Source: Pseudomonadota bacterium
Lineage (GTDB): Bacteria; Pseudomonadota; Alphaproteobacteria; Parvibaculales; Parvibaculaceae
Direction of reading: 5' to 3'
DNA length: 5,748 nucleotides
Assembly: GCA_021780275.1 (NCBI GenBank)
Contig: JAJXZC010000112.1
Location: forward strand, 1 to 5,748
The notes below the pieces were generated by a model that had not been told where the DNA came from, searched no databases, and saw only the letters and a program-made list of their open reading frames with translations. Within the stretch, counting starts at the first letter, position 1. Every line of letters starts with the position of its first letter. The position numbers and the translations under genes were made by a program. Below, piece by piece: positions 1 to 5,748 of the stretch.

Positions 1-1
1 C

Positions 2-61
2 CGCCTCGGGCCGCAGGCGGAAATCCCGCACCGGATCAAGTACAAGCGCTTCAGCCGCTGA
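2..61 (+). CDS. C-terminal tail of an unidentified protein (5' end outside the window)
   Basis: Reading from base 2 gives 19 residues ending PHRIKYKRFSR and then TGA at 59-61. The tail is basic, with no recognisable domain, so I do not assign a function. The main support that it is a real gene end is the strong hairpin plus T-run starting 12 bases after the stop, oriented to terminate rightward transcription. The gene is convergent with the mlaC-like gene. Frame 1 also stays open here but runs across the terminator, so it is not preferred. Confidence 0.55.
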   Translation, partial: RLGPQAEIPHRIKYKRFSR

Positions 62-73
62 AGGATCGAAACG

Positions 74-111
74 AAAACGGCGCGTGGATGGAACCACGCG
101 CCGTTTTTTTT
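74..111 (+). terminator. Rho-independent terminator, probably bidirectional
   Basis: A 10-bp perfect GC-rich stem (CGGCGCGTGG at 78-87 with CCACGCGCCG at 94-103) closes a 6-base loop. It extends through four A-T pairs (74-77 with 104-107). Eight T residues follow at 104-111, the classic form for the rightward gene ending at 61. On the other strand the same stem is followed by TTTTCGTTTCG, a weaker U-tract, and it lies 14 bases past the stop of the leftward mlaC-like gene. It therefore plausibly ends both convergent transcripts. Confidence 0.93.
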
Positions 112-125
112 GATGGCCGCTCGGC

Positions 126-815
126 TTACTGGTTCGTCGAGTTCGACGGCGCCGCCGCGGAGGCCGGCAGCTTGCCCGCATCCGCGTCGGCGATCTGCTT
201 GCGCAGATGATCGAGCAGGGCGTTGAAGTCGCCATTGTGGTTGTTGATGACCGAGGTGAAGGTCGCGCGCTGCTCCTGGGCGAGCCATATGCCCACCACG
301 TTCACGTCGAAGAGCTTGTATCCGCCGTCCTTCTTCAAGAGCCACCAGGTGATCTGGATCGGATCGCGGCCATTGGTGAAGTTGATCTGGCTCTGCACCA
401 GCGCCTGATTGGAGCCCTTGAGCTGCGATCCGGTGATCTGCACTTTCTCGTCGTGATAATCCGACAGCCGCGTGACGTAGACCTTCACCACGAAATTGTC
501 GAACAGCTTGACGTATTCGTCCTTCTGCGCCGCCGTCGGCGTGCGCAGGAACTGGCCGAGACAGAAGGCGGCGATCCGGTTCATGTCGGCATTGTCGTCG
601 AGAAGCTTCGCGAAGGCCGCTTCGCGCGCGGCCTTGTTCAGGTCCTTGTCGCTGATGACCTGAATCGCCTTCTGCGAAATGTCCGTGACCCATTTTTCGG
701 CCGCCGGGTCCGCGTTGGCGGCGCGCGCCGGGGCGCTGGCCGACAAGGCGGCGCCGAAAAGCGCGATCGAGAAAGCAAGCGATGTGAGGATTGATCTGAG
801 GCTGAACGAGTTCAT
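126..815 (-). CDS. mlaC: MlaC/Ttg2D-family periplasmic phospholipid-binding protein (HpnM-like alternative)
   Basis: This 229-residue protein has a Sec signal peptide: a short N-region with Arg7, a hydrophobic stretch at about 8-27, and an ARA-A cleavage site after residue 32 or 33. The mature part matches the MlaC/Ttg2 (toluene tolerance) fold, a soluble carrier shuttling phospholipid between the outer-membrane MlaA complex and the inner-membrane MlaFEDB ABC transporter. Recognisable family segments are the helical DMNRIAAFCLGQF region (77-89), the strand pair at about 124-162 (KVQITGSQL, then PIQITWWLLKK), and the signature DVNVVGIWLAQEQR (170-183). A low-complexity Ala/Ser/Pro tail ends the protein. 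AAGGAGA at 828-822 lies 6 bases before the ATG and fixes the start. It is downstream of the mlaA-like gene by 64 bases, presumably co-transcribed. The hopanoid-associated HpnM proteins belong to the same superfamily and cannot be excluded by eye. No mlaF, mlaE, mlaD or mlaB is visible here. Confidence 0.88.
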   Translation of the reverse strand: MNSFSLRSILTSLAFSIALFGAALSASAPARAANADPAAEKWVTDISQKAIQVISDKDLNKAAREAAFAKLLDDNADMNRIAAFCLGQFLRTPTAAQKDEYVKLFDNFVVKVYVTRLSDYHDEKVQITGSQLKGSNQALVQSQINFTNGRDPIQITWWLLKKDGGYKLFDVNVVGIWLAQEQRATFTSVINNHNGDFNALLDHLRKQIADADAGKLPASAAAPSNSTNQ

Positions 816-870
816 GGTCGGTCTCCTTCGGCAGGGAAGCGTCGAAGTCGTTGGATCGGGGTGAACCGAA

Positions 871-899
871 CTGTCGCCCCTAGTTCTTCGGGGCGACAG
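871..899 (-). promoter_or_regulatory. Perfect hairpin overlapping the mlaA stop codon
   Basis: CTGTCGCCCC (871-880) and GGGGCGACAG (890-899) form a perfect 10-bp inverted repeat around a 9-base loop. In the leftward transcript the stem covers the last codons of mlaA, and the TAG stop (882-880) lies at the loop/stem border. No U-tract follows, so an intrinsic terminator is unlikely. A role as an mRNA 3'-end stabiliser, processing site, or partial attenuator setting the mlaA:mlaC ratio is inference. Confidence 0.6.
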
Positions 900-1698
900 A
901 TTGGGGTTCGTTTGTGTCGAAATTCAGGTTGTCGATGTCCGGCAGGTTTTCGGTATTGGTCTTGCCGTTCGCAATCTCGTTGGCGCGGGTCTGGCGATAG
1001 AGACTGCGCACGGTCGCGTAATAGTCGACCGAGGTGCGCTCGATCTGGTCGAGCGTCTTCAGATTGCGCGAGCGGACATCGATCCCGTTCACCACGAAAC
1101 GCGTGACGGGAACCGTGTAGGGGCCGTTCCAGTAGATATAGGTCAGGGGATCGAAGAACTGGTCGACCGCGAAGCCGGCGAGGTCGCGGGGCGGGGCGGG
1201 CCCGAGGATGGGCAGGAAGAGATAGGGCCCCTCGGGCGTATCCCAGGTCGCGAGCGTCTGGCCGAAATCTTCCCGATGCTGCGGATAGCCGTCTCCGGTG
1301 GCGGGATCGAAGAGACCGAGTACGCCCACCGTCGTGTTGATGCCGAAGCGCTTGGCGGTGATGCCGGCGCGATCCCAGTTACCCTGAAGCGAATCGTTGG
1401 CCAGAATCACCGGCGCGTCGAGATTGTCGAGGAAATGACGGACGCTGTTGCGCGCCGGATCGGGCACGACGCCCTGATACCAGGTCGCGACGGGCTTGAG
1501 GATGATGATGTCGAGGAAGCGATTGAGCTCGAAGAAGTAGCGGTTCAGCGGCTCGATCGGATCGTTCGTCTCTTCATAGGCCTGTACGGCCGCCTTGTTC
1601 GACGGATCGGGGCGTGTCGCGCAGGCGGCAAGCACGGCGAAAAGTGCAATGCAGCCAACCTTCGCCACCACATTCATTGTCCTGGCCAGAAATTCCAT
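880..1698 (-). CDS. mlaA: MlaA/VacJ-family outer-membrane lipoprotein
   Basis: With this start the protein has 272 residues. It has a lipoprotein signal peptide ending in the lipobox LAAC, with the lipidated Cys at residue 26. The mature protein shows the MlaA/VacJ domain: NDPIEPLNR (45-53), LKPVATW (67-73), PARN (81-84), the FLDNLDAPVILANDSLQG block, EDFGQTL (143-149) and GPYLFLPILGP (157-167). MlaA forms a ring in the inner leaflet of the outer membrane that removes mislocalised phospholipid and hands it to MlaC, which fits the next gene. The C-terminus is an Asn-rich acidic tail. Start choice is uncertain. ATG at 1698 has GGGGA three bases upstream. ATG at 1677 gives 265 residues and an 18-residue signal peptide. 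A GTG at 1746 adds a proline-containing stretch unlike a signal peptide. All three keep the lipobox. Confidence 0.9.
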   Translation of the reverse strand: MEFLARTMNVVAKVGCIALFAVLAACATRPDPSNKAAVQAYEETNDPIEPLNRYFFELNRFLDIIILKPVATWYQGVVPDPARNSVRHFLDNLDAPVILANDSLQGNWDRAGITAKRFGINTTVGVLGLFDPATGDGYPQHREDFGQTLATWDTPEGPYLFLPILGPAPPRDLAGFAVDQFFDPLTYIYWNGPYTVPVTRFVVNGIDVRSRNLKTLDQIERTSVDYYATVRSLYRQTRANEIANGKTNTENLPDIDNLNFDTNEPQSVAPKN

Positions 1699-2009
1699 CG
1701 TTCCCCACATCCAGTCGCACCCGCTCAAATGCGGCGGTGCAAGCACTCGCTATCATCGAGGCCCCGCCGGAAAACCCGTCGAAGCCGCTGCCGCGGTTCC
1801 GGCGCCGCAACCGGCCCCACATCTCTAGGATTGGCTAAGTTGCTTAACGCCCTGTGAATGGCCGGAAAATGCCCGCATACCATCCCAACCCGACCCGAAA
1901 CACTTGTTCATCTAGCTATCACAGGGGCAAGCCGTTAACCAGCGGACTGCCTGGGCCGAACACGCCGATGTGATCGCCCTGTTGCCCAAAAGCCGCAAGG
2001 CAAAGGCAA

Positions 2010-2025
2010 GAACTCCCTTGAGTTC
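2010..2025. promoter_or_regulatory. Upstream dyad GAACTC-N4-GAGTTC
   Basis: A perfect 6-bp inverted repeat with a 4-base CCTT spacer, overlapping the putative -35 element (TTGAGT, 2018-2023). Its centre is 24 bp from the centre of the AT-rich dyad at 2034-2049, which also has 6-bp arms and a 4-base spacer, though the arm sequences differ. It could be a second protein site or chance. No family is assigned. Confidence 0.35.
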
Positions 2026-2047
2026 GCACATAAAGATATGTTTATAT
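2018..2047 (+). promoter_or_regulatory. Putative sigma70-type promoter of the methionine operon
   Basis: TTGAGT (2018-2023) and TTATAT (2042-2047) are separated by 18 bases. This is the most AT-rich spot of the intergenic region and the only good -10-like sequence near the gene. It predicts transcription starting at about 2053-2055, only a few bases before the ATG at 2058. The match is by eye and the spacing is approximate. Confidence 0.45.
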
Positions 2048-2049
2048 CT
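2030..2049. promoter_or_regulatory. Putative ArsR-type autoregulatory operator
   Basis: Two overlapping dyads lie here. ATAAAGATATGTTTAT (2030-2045) is a 16-bp palindrome with one mismatched pair, and AGATAT-GTTT-ATATCT (2034-2049) has perfect 6-bp arms. Short AT-rich palindromes over the promoter of the regulator's own gene are typical ArsR/SmtB operators. The site covers the putative -10 element and ends 8 bases before the ATG, so binding should block initiation. That the encoded regulator binds here is inferred. Confidence 0.6.
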
Positions 2050-2057
2050 GCCAGAAA

Positions 2058-3080
2058 ATGACATCGGATGGTCCGGACATGGAAGAGCTTCTGACGGGAT
2101 TGAGGGCGGCTGGCGAGCCGACCCGTTTGCGTCTCCTCGCCATCCTGGCGCGGAGCGAACTCACCGTGACCGAGCTCACGCAGATTCTTCGTCAGAGCCA
2201 GCCACGCGTCAGCCGCCACCTGAAGCTGATGTGCGAGGCGGGGTTGCTCGACCGCTTCCGGGAAGGGAGCTGGGTCTTCTATCGCCGCGCCCAGTCCGGC
2301 GCGGGCGCGCGGCTCGCCACGCTGCTGACGGGACTCATCCCCGCGGGCGATCAGAGCGTCGCCCGCGACCTCGAACGGCTCGAAGCCGTGCGCGCGGCGC
2401 GCGCCGAACGGGCGTCTGAATTTTTCCGCGCCAACGCCGATCAGTGGAACCGCATCCGCTCGCTCCATGTTTCCGAGAACGAGGTCGAACAGGCGATGCA
2501 GGATCTCGCCTCCGCGCGAGAAATCGGAACGCTGGTCGATCTCGGCACGGGCACGGGGCGCATGCTGGAACTGATCGGCCCGCGCGCCCGTTCGGGCATC
2601 GGCATCGACCTGAGCCCGGAAATGCTTGCCTTCGCCAGGGCCCATCTCGAACAGGCGCATGTCGAACATTGTTCGGTGAGGCAGGGCGATCTCTACGACC
2701 TGCCGCTGCAGGACGAAACGGCCGACATCGTGACGCTGCATCAGGTGCTGCACTATCTCGACGACCCGGCGGCGGCGGTTGTCGAAGCGGCGCGTGTGCT
2801 CAAGGCCGGTGGCCGGCTTCTCATCGCCGACTTCGCGCCTCATGAACTCGATTTCCTGCGCGAGGAGCAGGCGCATCGGCGCCTCGGTTTCTCCGAAGAG
2901 GAAGTGACGAACTGGCTTGCCGAGGCCGGGCTCGAACTGAAGGATGTGCGCCGCCTGCCGCCCGAGGGTGGCGAGGACGCGAAGCTGACGGTTGTGATTT
3001 ACGCGGCGGACAAGCCCGCCGGAGCGATGCCGACCCGCCGCGATGCGCGGGCCGACAGGTTGGAGGACGTGGAAGGATGA
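2058..3080 (+). CDS. ArsR-family regulator fused to a class I SAM-dependent methyltransferase domain (SahR-like candidate)
   Basis: This 340-residue protein has two domains. Residues about 10-78 are an ArsR winged helix: LRAAGEPTRLRLLAIL, recognition-helix region SQPRVSRHLKLMCEAGLL (47-64), and wing REGSWVFYR (68-76). Residues about 120-315 are a UbiE/Methyltransf_11-like Rossmann domain: motif I VDLGTGTGR (160-168), the acidic GIDLSPEML (182-190), GDLYDLP (210-216), and post-motif LKAGGRLLIADF (248-259). The ArsR metal box (CxC) is absent, TVT standing at 36-38, so a metal signal is unlikely. SahR, an ArsR-family regulator of methionine-cycle genes responding to S-adenosylhomocysteine, is known in Proteobacteria. 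The metF-metH neighbourhood and a SAM/SAH-binding fold suggest a similar role here, by inference. ATG 2058 is the first start after an in-frame stop but has no clear Shine-Dalgarno. ATG 2079 (residue 8) is possible. The stop overlaps the metF start (ATGA). Confidence 0.88.
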   Translation: MTSDGPDMEELLTGLRAAGEPTRLRLLAILARSELTVTELTQILRQSQPRVSRHLKLMCEAGLLDRFREGSWVFYRRAQSGAGARLATLLTGLIPAGDQSVARDLERLEAVRAARAERASEFFRANADQWNRIRSLHVSENEVEQAMQDLASAREIGTLVDLGTGTGRMLELIGPRARSGIGIDLSPEMLAFARAHLEQAHVEHCSVRQGDLYDLPLQDETADIVTLHQVLHYLDDPAAAVVEAARVLKAGGRLLIADFAPHELDFLREEQAHRRLGFSEEEVTNWLAEAGLELKDVRRLPPEGGEDAKLTVVIYAADKPAGAMPTRRDARADRLEDVEG

Positions 3081-3967
3081 GTGACAGAGCGCAGAGCAAG
3101 CCGGAGCCGACGCGCGTCTCCTTCGAGTTCTTTCCGCCCAAGACGCCGGAAATGGAAGAGACGTTGTGGCGTTCGATCGCCCGTCTCGAACCCCTGCGGC
3201 CGGAATTCGTTTCCGTCACCTACGGGGCGGGTGGATCGACCCGCGAACGCACCCATGCGACCGTCAGGCGCATCGTGCAGGAGACGACCTTGACGCCCGC
3301 CGCGCATCTCACCTGCGTCGGCGCGAGCCGCGCGGAAGTCGACGAAGTCATTCGCGGCTATTGGGACGCGGGTGTGCGCCACATCGTGGCGCTGCGCGGC
3401 GACATGCCGGAGCTCGGTGTGCCTTACAGGCCGCATCCGCAGGGCTATCAATCGACGCCGGAGCTGATCGAAGGCATCCGCGGGATCGCCGACTTTGAAG
3501 TGAGTGTCAGCGCCTATCCCGAGAAACATCCGGAATCGGCCTCGATCGACGCCGATATCGAGCTTCTGCGCCGCAAGATCGACGCGGGCGCGACGCGCGT
3601 CATCACGCAATTCGTCTTCGAGACGGAATTCCATGCCCGCTTCCTCGAACGCGTGCGCAATGCCGGTATCGAGGTTCCGATCGTTCCGGGCATCATGCCG
3701 ACGACCAATTTCAAGGGCACGAAGCGCATGGCCGGCCGCTGCGGCGCCAGCATTCCGAAATGGCTCGACGATTATTATATCGGGCTGGACGACGATCTGG
3801 AGACGCGCAAGCTGATCGCCGCCTATGTTGCCGCCGAACAGGTGAACCGCCTGCGCGGTTCCGGTTTCGACCGGTTCCATTTTTACACGCTCAATCAGGC
3901 GGATCTCACCTTCGCCATCTGCCATGTGATCGGGCTCCGGCCCGCTCATGTCGCGGTCCCGGCCTGA
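3077..3967 (+). CDS. metF: Methylenetetrahydrofolate reductase (NAD(P)H)
   Basis: MetF is a cytosolic flavoprotein that reduces 5,10-methylenetetrahydrofolate to 5-methyltetrahydrofolate, the methyl donor for the methionine synthase encoded next. The 296 residues match the usual bacterial length and span one FAD-containing TIM barrel. Visible motifs are FEFFPPK (16-22, with Glu17 matching the catalytic Glu28 of the E. coli enzyme), VSVTYGAGG (45-53), HLTC (77-80), ALRGD (105-109, Asp109 matching E. coli Asp120 near the flavin), AYPEKHP (146-152), TQFVF (177-181), VPGIMP (203-208) and FHFYTLN (267-273). The domain is complete with no missing key residue. ATG overlaps the upstream stop (ATGA), indicating translational coupling. 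GGAGG at 3062-3066 lies 10 bases before it. The downstream metH gene begins 16 bases after the stop. Confidence 0.97.
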   Translation: MSDRAQSKPEPTRVSFEFFPPKTPEMEETLWRSIARLEPLRPEFVSVTYGAGGSTRERTHATVRRIVQETTLTPAAHLTCVGASRAEVDEVIRGYWDAGVRHIVALRGDMPELGVPYRPHPQGYQSTPELIEGIRGIADFEVSVSAYPEKHPESASIDADIELLRRKIDAGATRVITQFVFETEFHARFLERVRNAGIEVPIVPGIMPTTNFKGTKRMAGRCGASIPKWLDDYYIGLDDDLETRKLIAAYVAAEQVNRLRGSGFDRFHFYTLNQADLTFAICHVIGLRPAHVAVPA

Positions 3968-3983
3968 ACGAACGAGGACAGTC

Positions 3984-5045
3984 ATGACCAGAGACGAACG
4001 CATCGCGAAGCTGAAGCAGCTCATCAAGGAGCGCGTCCTCGTGCTCGACGGGGCCATGGGCACGATGATCCAGGGCTACAGGCTCACGGAAGCGGATTTC
4101 CGTGGCACGCGCTTCAAGGATCATCCGGTCGATCTCAAGGGCGACAACGAGCTCATCTCGATCGTCCGGCCGGACATCCTGCGCGACATCCATCTCGCCT
4201 ATTACCGGGCTGGCGCCGATTTCGCCGAGACGAACACCTTCAGCGCGACCTCGATCGCGCAGGCGGATTACAGGCTCGAAGCGCTCGCCTACGAGATGAA
4301 TGTCGAAAGCGCGCGCATCGCCCGCGAAGCCGCCGACATCGCTGAAAGCGAGACGCCGGGCCGCGTCTGCTTCGTCGCCGGCGTTCTCGGGCCCACGAAC
4401 CGCACGGCATCGATCTCGCCGCAGGTGAACGATCCGGGCTTCCGCAACATCACCTTCGACGAGCTTCGCGACGCCTACAAGGAAGCGACGCGCGGCCTCA
4501 TCGCGGGCGGCGCCGACACGATCCTCGTCGAGACGATCTTCGACACGCTGAACGCCAAGGCGGCGCTTTTCGCGGTCGAGGAAATTTTCGAGGAAACCGG
4601 TGTCGAACTCCCGGTCATGATCTCGGGCACCATCACCGATATGTCGGGACGGCTTCTCTCCGGCCAGACGCCCGAAGCTTTCTGGAATTCGGTGTCCCAT
4701 GTGAAGCCGTTCTCCATCGGGCTCAATTGCGCGCTCGGCGCAAAGGAGATGCGCCAGCACATCGACACGCTGTCGCGCGTTTCGAACGCCAATGTGAGCG
4801 CGCATCCGAATGCGGGCCTCCCGAACGAGATGGGCGAATATGACGAAAGCCCCGAACATATGGCGCGGCTTGTCGGCGAGTTCGCCGCCTCCGGCCTCGT
4901 CAATGTCGTCGGCGGCTGCTGCGGCACCACGCCCGCCCATATCAAGGCGATCGCCGACGCGGTTCACGAGAAGGCTCCGCGCCCGATCCCGGAGATCGAA
5001 CCGAGGCTCCGCCTGTCGGGCCTCGAAGCCTTCACCGCGCCCTGA
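3984..5045 (+). CDS. metH: Methionine synthase, N-terminal homocysteine S-methyltransferase module (split MetH)
   Basis: This 353-residue protein corresponds to the first barrel of cobalamin-dependent methionine synthase, which binds and zinc-activates homocysteine so that it accepts methyl from methylcobalamin. Motifs are [10 protein letters not shown] (21-30), [11 protein letters not shown] (77-87), GVLGPTNR (133-140), [10 protein letters not shown] (175-184), GLNCALG (246-252) and GGCCGTTP (310-317). Zinc ligands are Cys249, Cys312 and Cys313, aligning with E. coli Cys247, Cys310 and Cys311. It stops right after the linker segment [11 protein letters not shown], where the full-length enzyme would continue into the folate-binding barrel, which the next gene encodes in the same reading frame. 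GAGGA at 3974-3978 lies 5 bases before the chosen ATG. An in-frame ATG at 3948 would overlap metF and lacks this site. Separately encoded N-terminal MetH modules are known in alphaproteobacteria, so this is probably a functional gene, not a fragment. Confidence 0.95.
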   Translation: MTRDERIAKLKQLIKERVLVLDGAMGTMIQGYRLTEADFRGTRFKDHPVDLKGDNELISIVRPDILRDIHLAYYRAGADFAETNTFSATSIAQADYRLEALAYEMNVESARIAREAADIAESETPGRVCFVAGVLGPTNRTASISPQVNDPGFRNITFDELRDAYKEATRGLIAGGADTILVETIFDTLNAKAALFAVEEIFEETGVELPVMISGTITDMSGRLLSGQTPEAFWNSVSHVKPFSIGLNCALGAKEMRQHIDTLSRVSNANVSAHPNAGLPNEMGEYDESPEHMARLVGEFAASGLVNVVGGCCGTTPAHIKAIADAVHEKAPRPIPEIEPRLRLSGLEAFTAP

Positions 5046-5072
5046 TCCGTACCGAGTAAGAAAAGAAACGAA

Positions 5073-5748
5073 ATGACCAACGCATCCGCGAATTTCATCA
5101 ATGTCGGCGAGCGCACCAACGTCACGGGATCGGCGCGCTTCAGGAAGCTGATCGTCGACGGGCGCTTCGACGAGGCGCTTTCGGTCGCCCGCCAGCAGGT
5201 CGAGAACGGTGCCCAGGTCATCGACATCAACATGGACGAGGCGATGCTCGATTCGCTGGCCGCCATGGACAAGTTCCTCAAGCTGATCGCCTCGGAGCCG
5301 GACATTTCGCGCGTGCCGATCATGATCGACTCGTCGAAGTGGGAGGTCATCGAGGCCGGCCTCAAGTGCATCCAGGGCAAGGGCATCGTCAATTCCATCT
5401 CGATGAAGGAAGGCGAGGCCGAGTTCATCGAGCGCGCGAAGCTGTGCCTGCGCTACGGCGCGGCGGTGATCGTGATGGCCTTCGACGAGACCGGCCAGGC
5501 CGACACCTATGCGCGCAAGACCGAAATCTGCGCACGCGCCTACAAGCTGCTGACCGAGACCGTCGGCTTCCCCGCCGAGGACATCATCTTCGACCCCAAC
5601 ATCTTCGCGGTCGCCACCGGCATCGAGGAGCACGCCAACTACGCGGTGGACTTCATTGAAGCCACGCGCTGGATCCGCCAGAACCTGCCGCACGCGCACA
5701 TCTCGGGCGGCGTGTCGAACGTGAGCTTCTCCTTCCGCGGCAACGACG
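5073..5748 (+). CDS. metH: Methionine synthase, second gene beginning with the methyltetrahydrofolate-binding (pterin) domain, 3' end outside the window
   Basis: 225 complete codons are visible and the frame is open to the edge. The protein starts a few residues before the pterin-binding barrel of Met[14 protein letters not shown] (8-20), [13 protein letters not shown] (48-60), [16 protein letters not shown] (82-97), [11 protein letters not shown] (104-114), then [31 protein letters not shown] and [14 protein letters not shown] near the edge. This barrel binds 5-methyltetrahydrofolate and methylates cob(I)alamin. The cobalamin-binding and SAM-dependent reactivation domains should follow beyond the window, as in other split MetH systems (inference). 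The gene lies 27 bases after the stop of the N-terminal module, in the same frame. Its upstream sequence is A-rich (AAGAAAAGAAACGAA) with no good Shine-Dalgarno, suggesting coupling or weak initiation. Codon use differs from the upstream genes (mostly CTG and GAG). Confidence 0.95.
   Translation, partial: MTNASANFINVGERTNVTGSARFRKLIVDGRFDEALSVARQQVENGAQVIDINMDEAMLDSLAAMDKFLKLIASEPDISRVPIMIDSSKWEVIEAGLKCIQGKGIVNSISMKEGEAEFIERAKLCLRYGAAVIVMAFDETGQADTYARKTEICARAYKLLTETVGFPAEDIIFDPNIFAVATGIEEHANYAVDFIEATRWIRQNLPHAHISGGVSNVSFSFRGND

Larger units (their letters stand above)
1699..2057. other. Divergent intergenic region between mlaA and the ArsR/methyltransferase gene
   Basis: These 359 bases contain no credible gene. 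Bases 1699-1830 are GC-rich, and short open frames there lack coding features. Bases 1830-2057 are less GC-rich. The rightward promoter and two dyads lie at 2010-2049. The leftward promoter for mlaA must lie here too, but I could not find a convincing -35/-10 pair for it. I saw no SAM, SAH or cobalamin riboswitch-like structure, although I could not fold the sequence. Confidence 0.7.

Noticed and set aside
871..899. Intrinsic terminator after mlaA
   Set aside because: The stem is perfect but no T-run follows on the leftward strand, so it is reported as a regulatory or stabilising hairpin instead.
901..1857. Rightward open frame of 318 codons across mlaA
   Set aside because: It is antisense to mlaA with its lipobox and VacJ motifs, and its product is unlike any family I know.
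1699..2029. SAM-II or SAH riboswitch upstream of the methionine operon
   Set aside because: The likely transcription start lies within a few bases of the ATG, leaving no leader RNA, and I saw no matching conserved core. I could not run a covariance-model search.
1935..2876. Leftward open frame of 313 codons over the regulator gene
   Set aside because: It overlaps the ArsR/methyltransferase motifs on the opposite strand and runs through the promoter and operator region. It has shadow composition.
3968..3983. Possible cobalamin or SAM riboswitch before the first metH gene
   Set aside because: Only 16 bases separate metF and metH, too short for any riboswitch. The 27-base gap before the second metH gene is also too short.
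2999..4063. Leftward open frame of 354 codons across metF
   Set aside because: It is antisense to metF, whose motifs are unmistakable. It has no recognisable fold and no ribosome-binding site I could defend.
3906..5699. Long leftward open frame (597 codons) antisense to both metH genes
   Set aside because: It mirrors well-conserved MetH coding sequence on the other strand, is rich in Arg, Asp and Gly as expected from antisense GC-rich codons, and shows no domain. It is a GC-driven shadow.
3984..5748. metH as a pseudogene broken by a nonsense mutation
   Set aside because: Both halves keep all visible catalytic motifs, the break is at a domain linker, the second half has its own ATG, and separate metH genes are known in alphaproteobacteria.

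Overview
The window looks like a high-GC alphaproteobacterial chromosome segment, possibly Rhizobiales or Parvibaculum-like. The reasons are the GC-rich codon use with many GCG, CTC and GAA codons, the gene set, and the order ArsR/methyltransferase fusion, metF, split metH. The lineage is inferred from gene content and was not tested by any search.

Layout. Bases 2-61 are the last 19 codons of an unidentified rightward gene. It is followed by a strong hairpin terminator (74-111), which probably also serves the convergent leftward transcript. Bases 126-1698 hold a two-gene leftward unit of outer-membrane lipid-asymmetry genes: an MlaA/VacJ lipoprotein, then an MlaC/Ttg2D (or HpnM-type) periplasmic lipid carrier. 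A perfect 10-bp hairpin sits on the mlaA stop codon. Bases 1699-2057 are a 359-base divergent intergenic region with a promoter and two dyads close to the rightward gene.

Bases 2058-5748 are a compact rightward methionine-cycle operon. It begins with an ArsR-type winged-helix domain fused to a SAM-dependent methyltransferase domain (SahR-like candidate). MetF overlaps that gene by ATGA. The cobalamin-dependent methionine synthase follows as two genes: a homocysteine-binding zinc module (3984-5045), then a second gene (5073 to the window edge) that begins with the methyltetrahydrofolate-binding module.

Working together, MetF makes 5-methyltetrahydrofolate. The two MetH pieces pass its methyl group through cobalamin to homocysteine. 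The first gene probably senses a SAM-cycle metabolite and controls the operon through an AT-rich palindrome just upstream of its own start.

I see no phage, IS element, CRISPR, toxin-antitoxin or defence gene, and no RNA gene. Most of the window is ordinary. The points worth a second look are the operator/promoter arrangement, the regulator fusion without a CxC metal site, the in-frame single-UGA split of metH, and a codon-usage change at the second metH gene.
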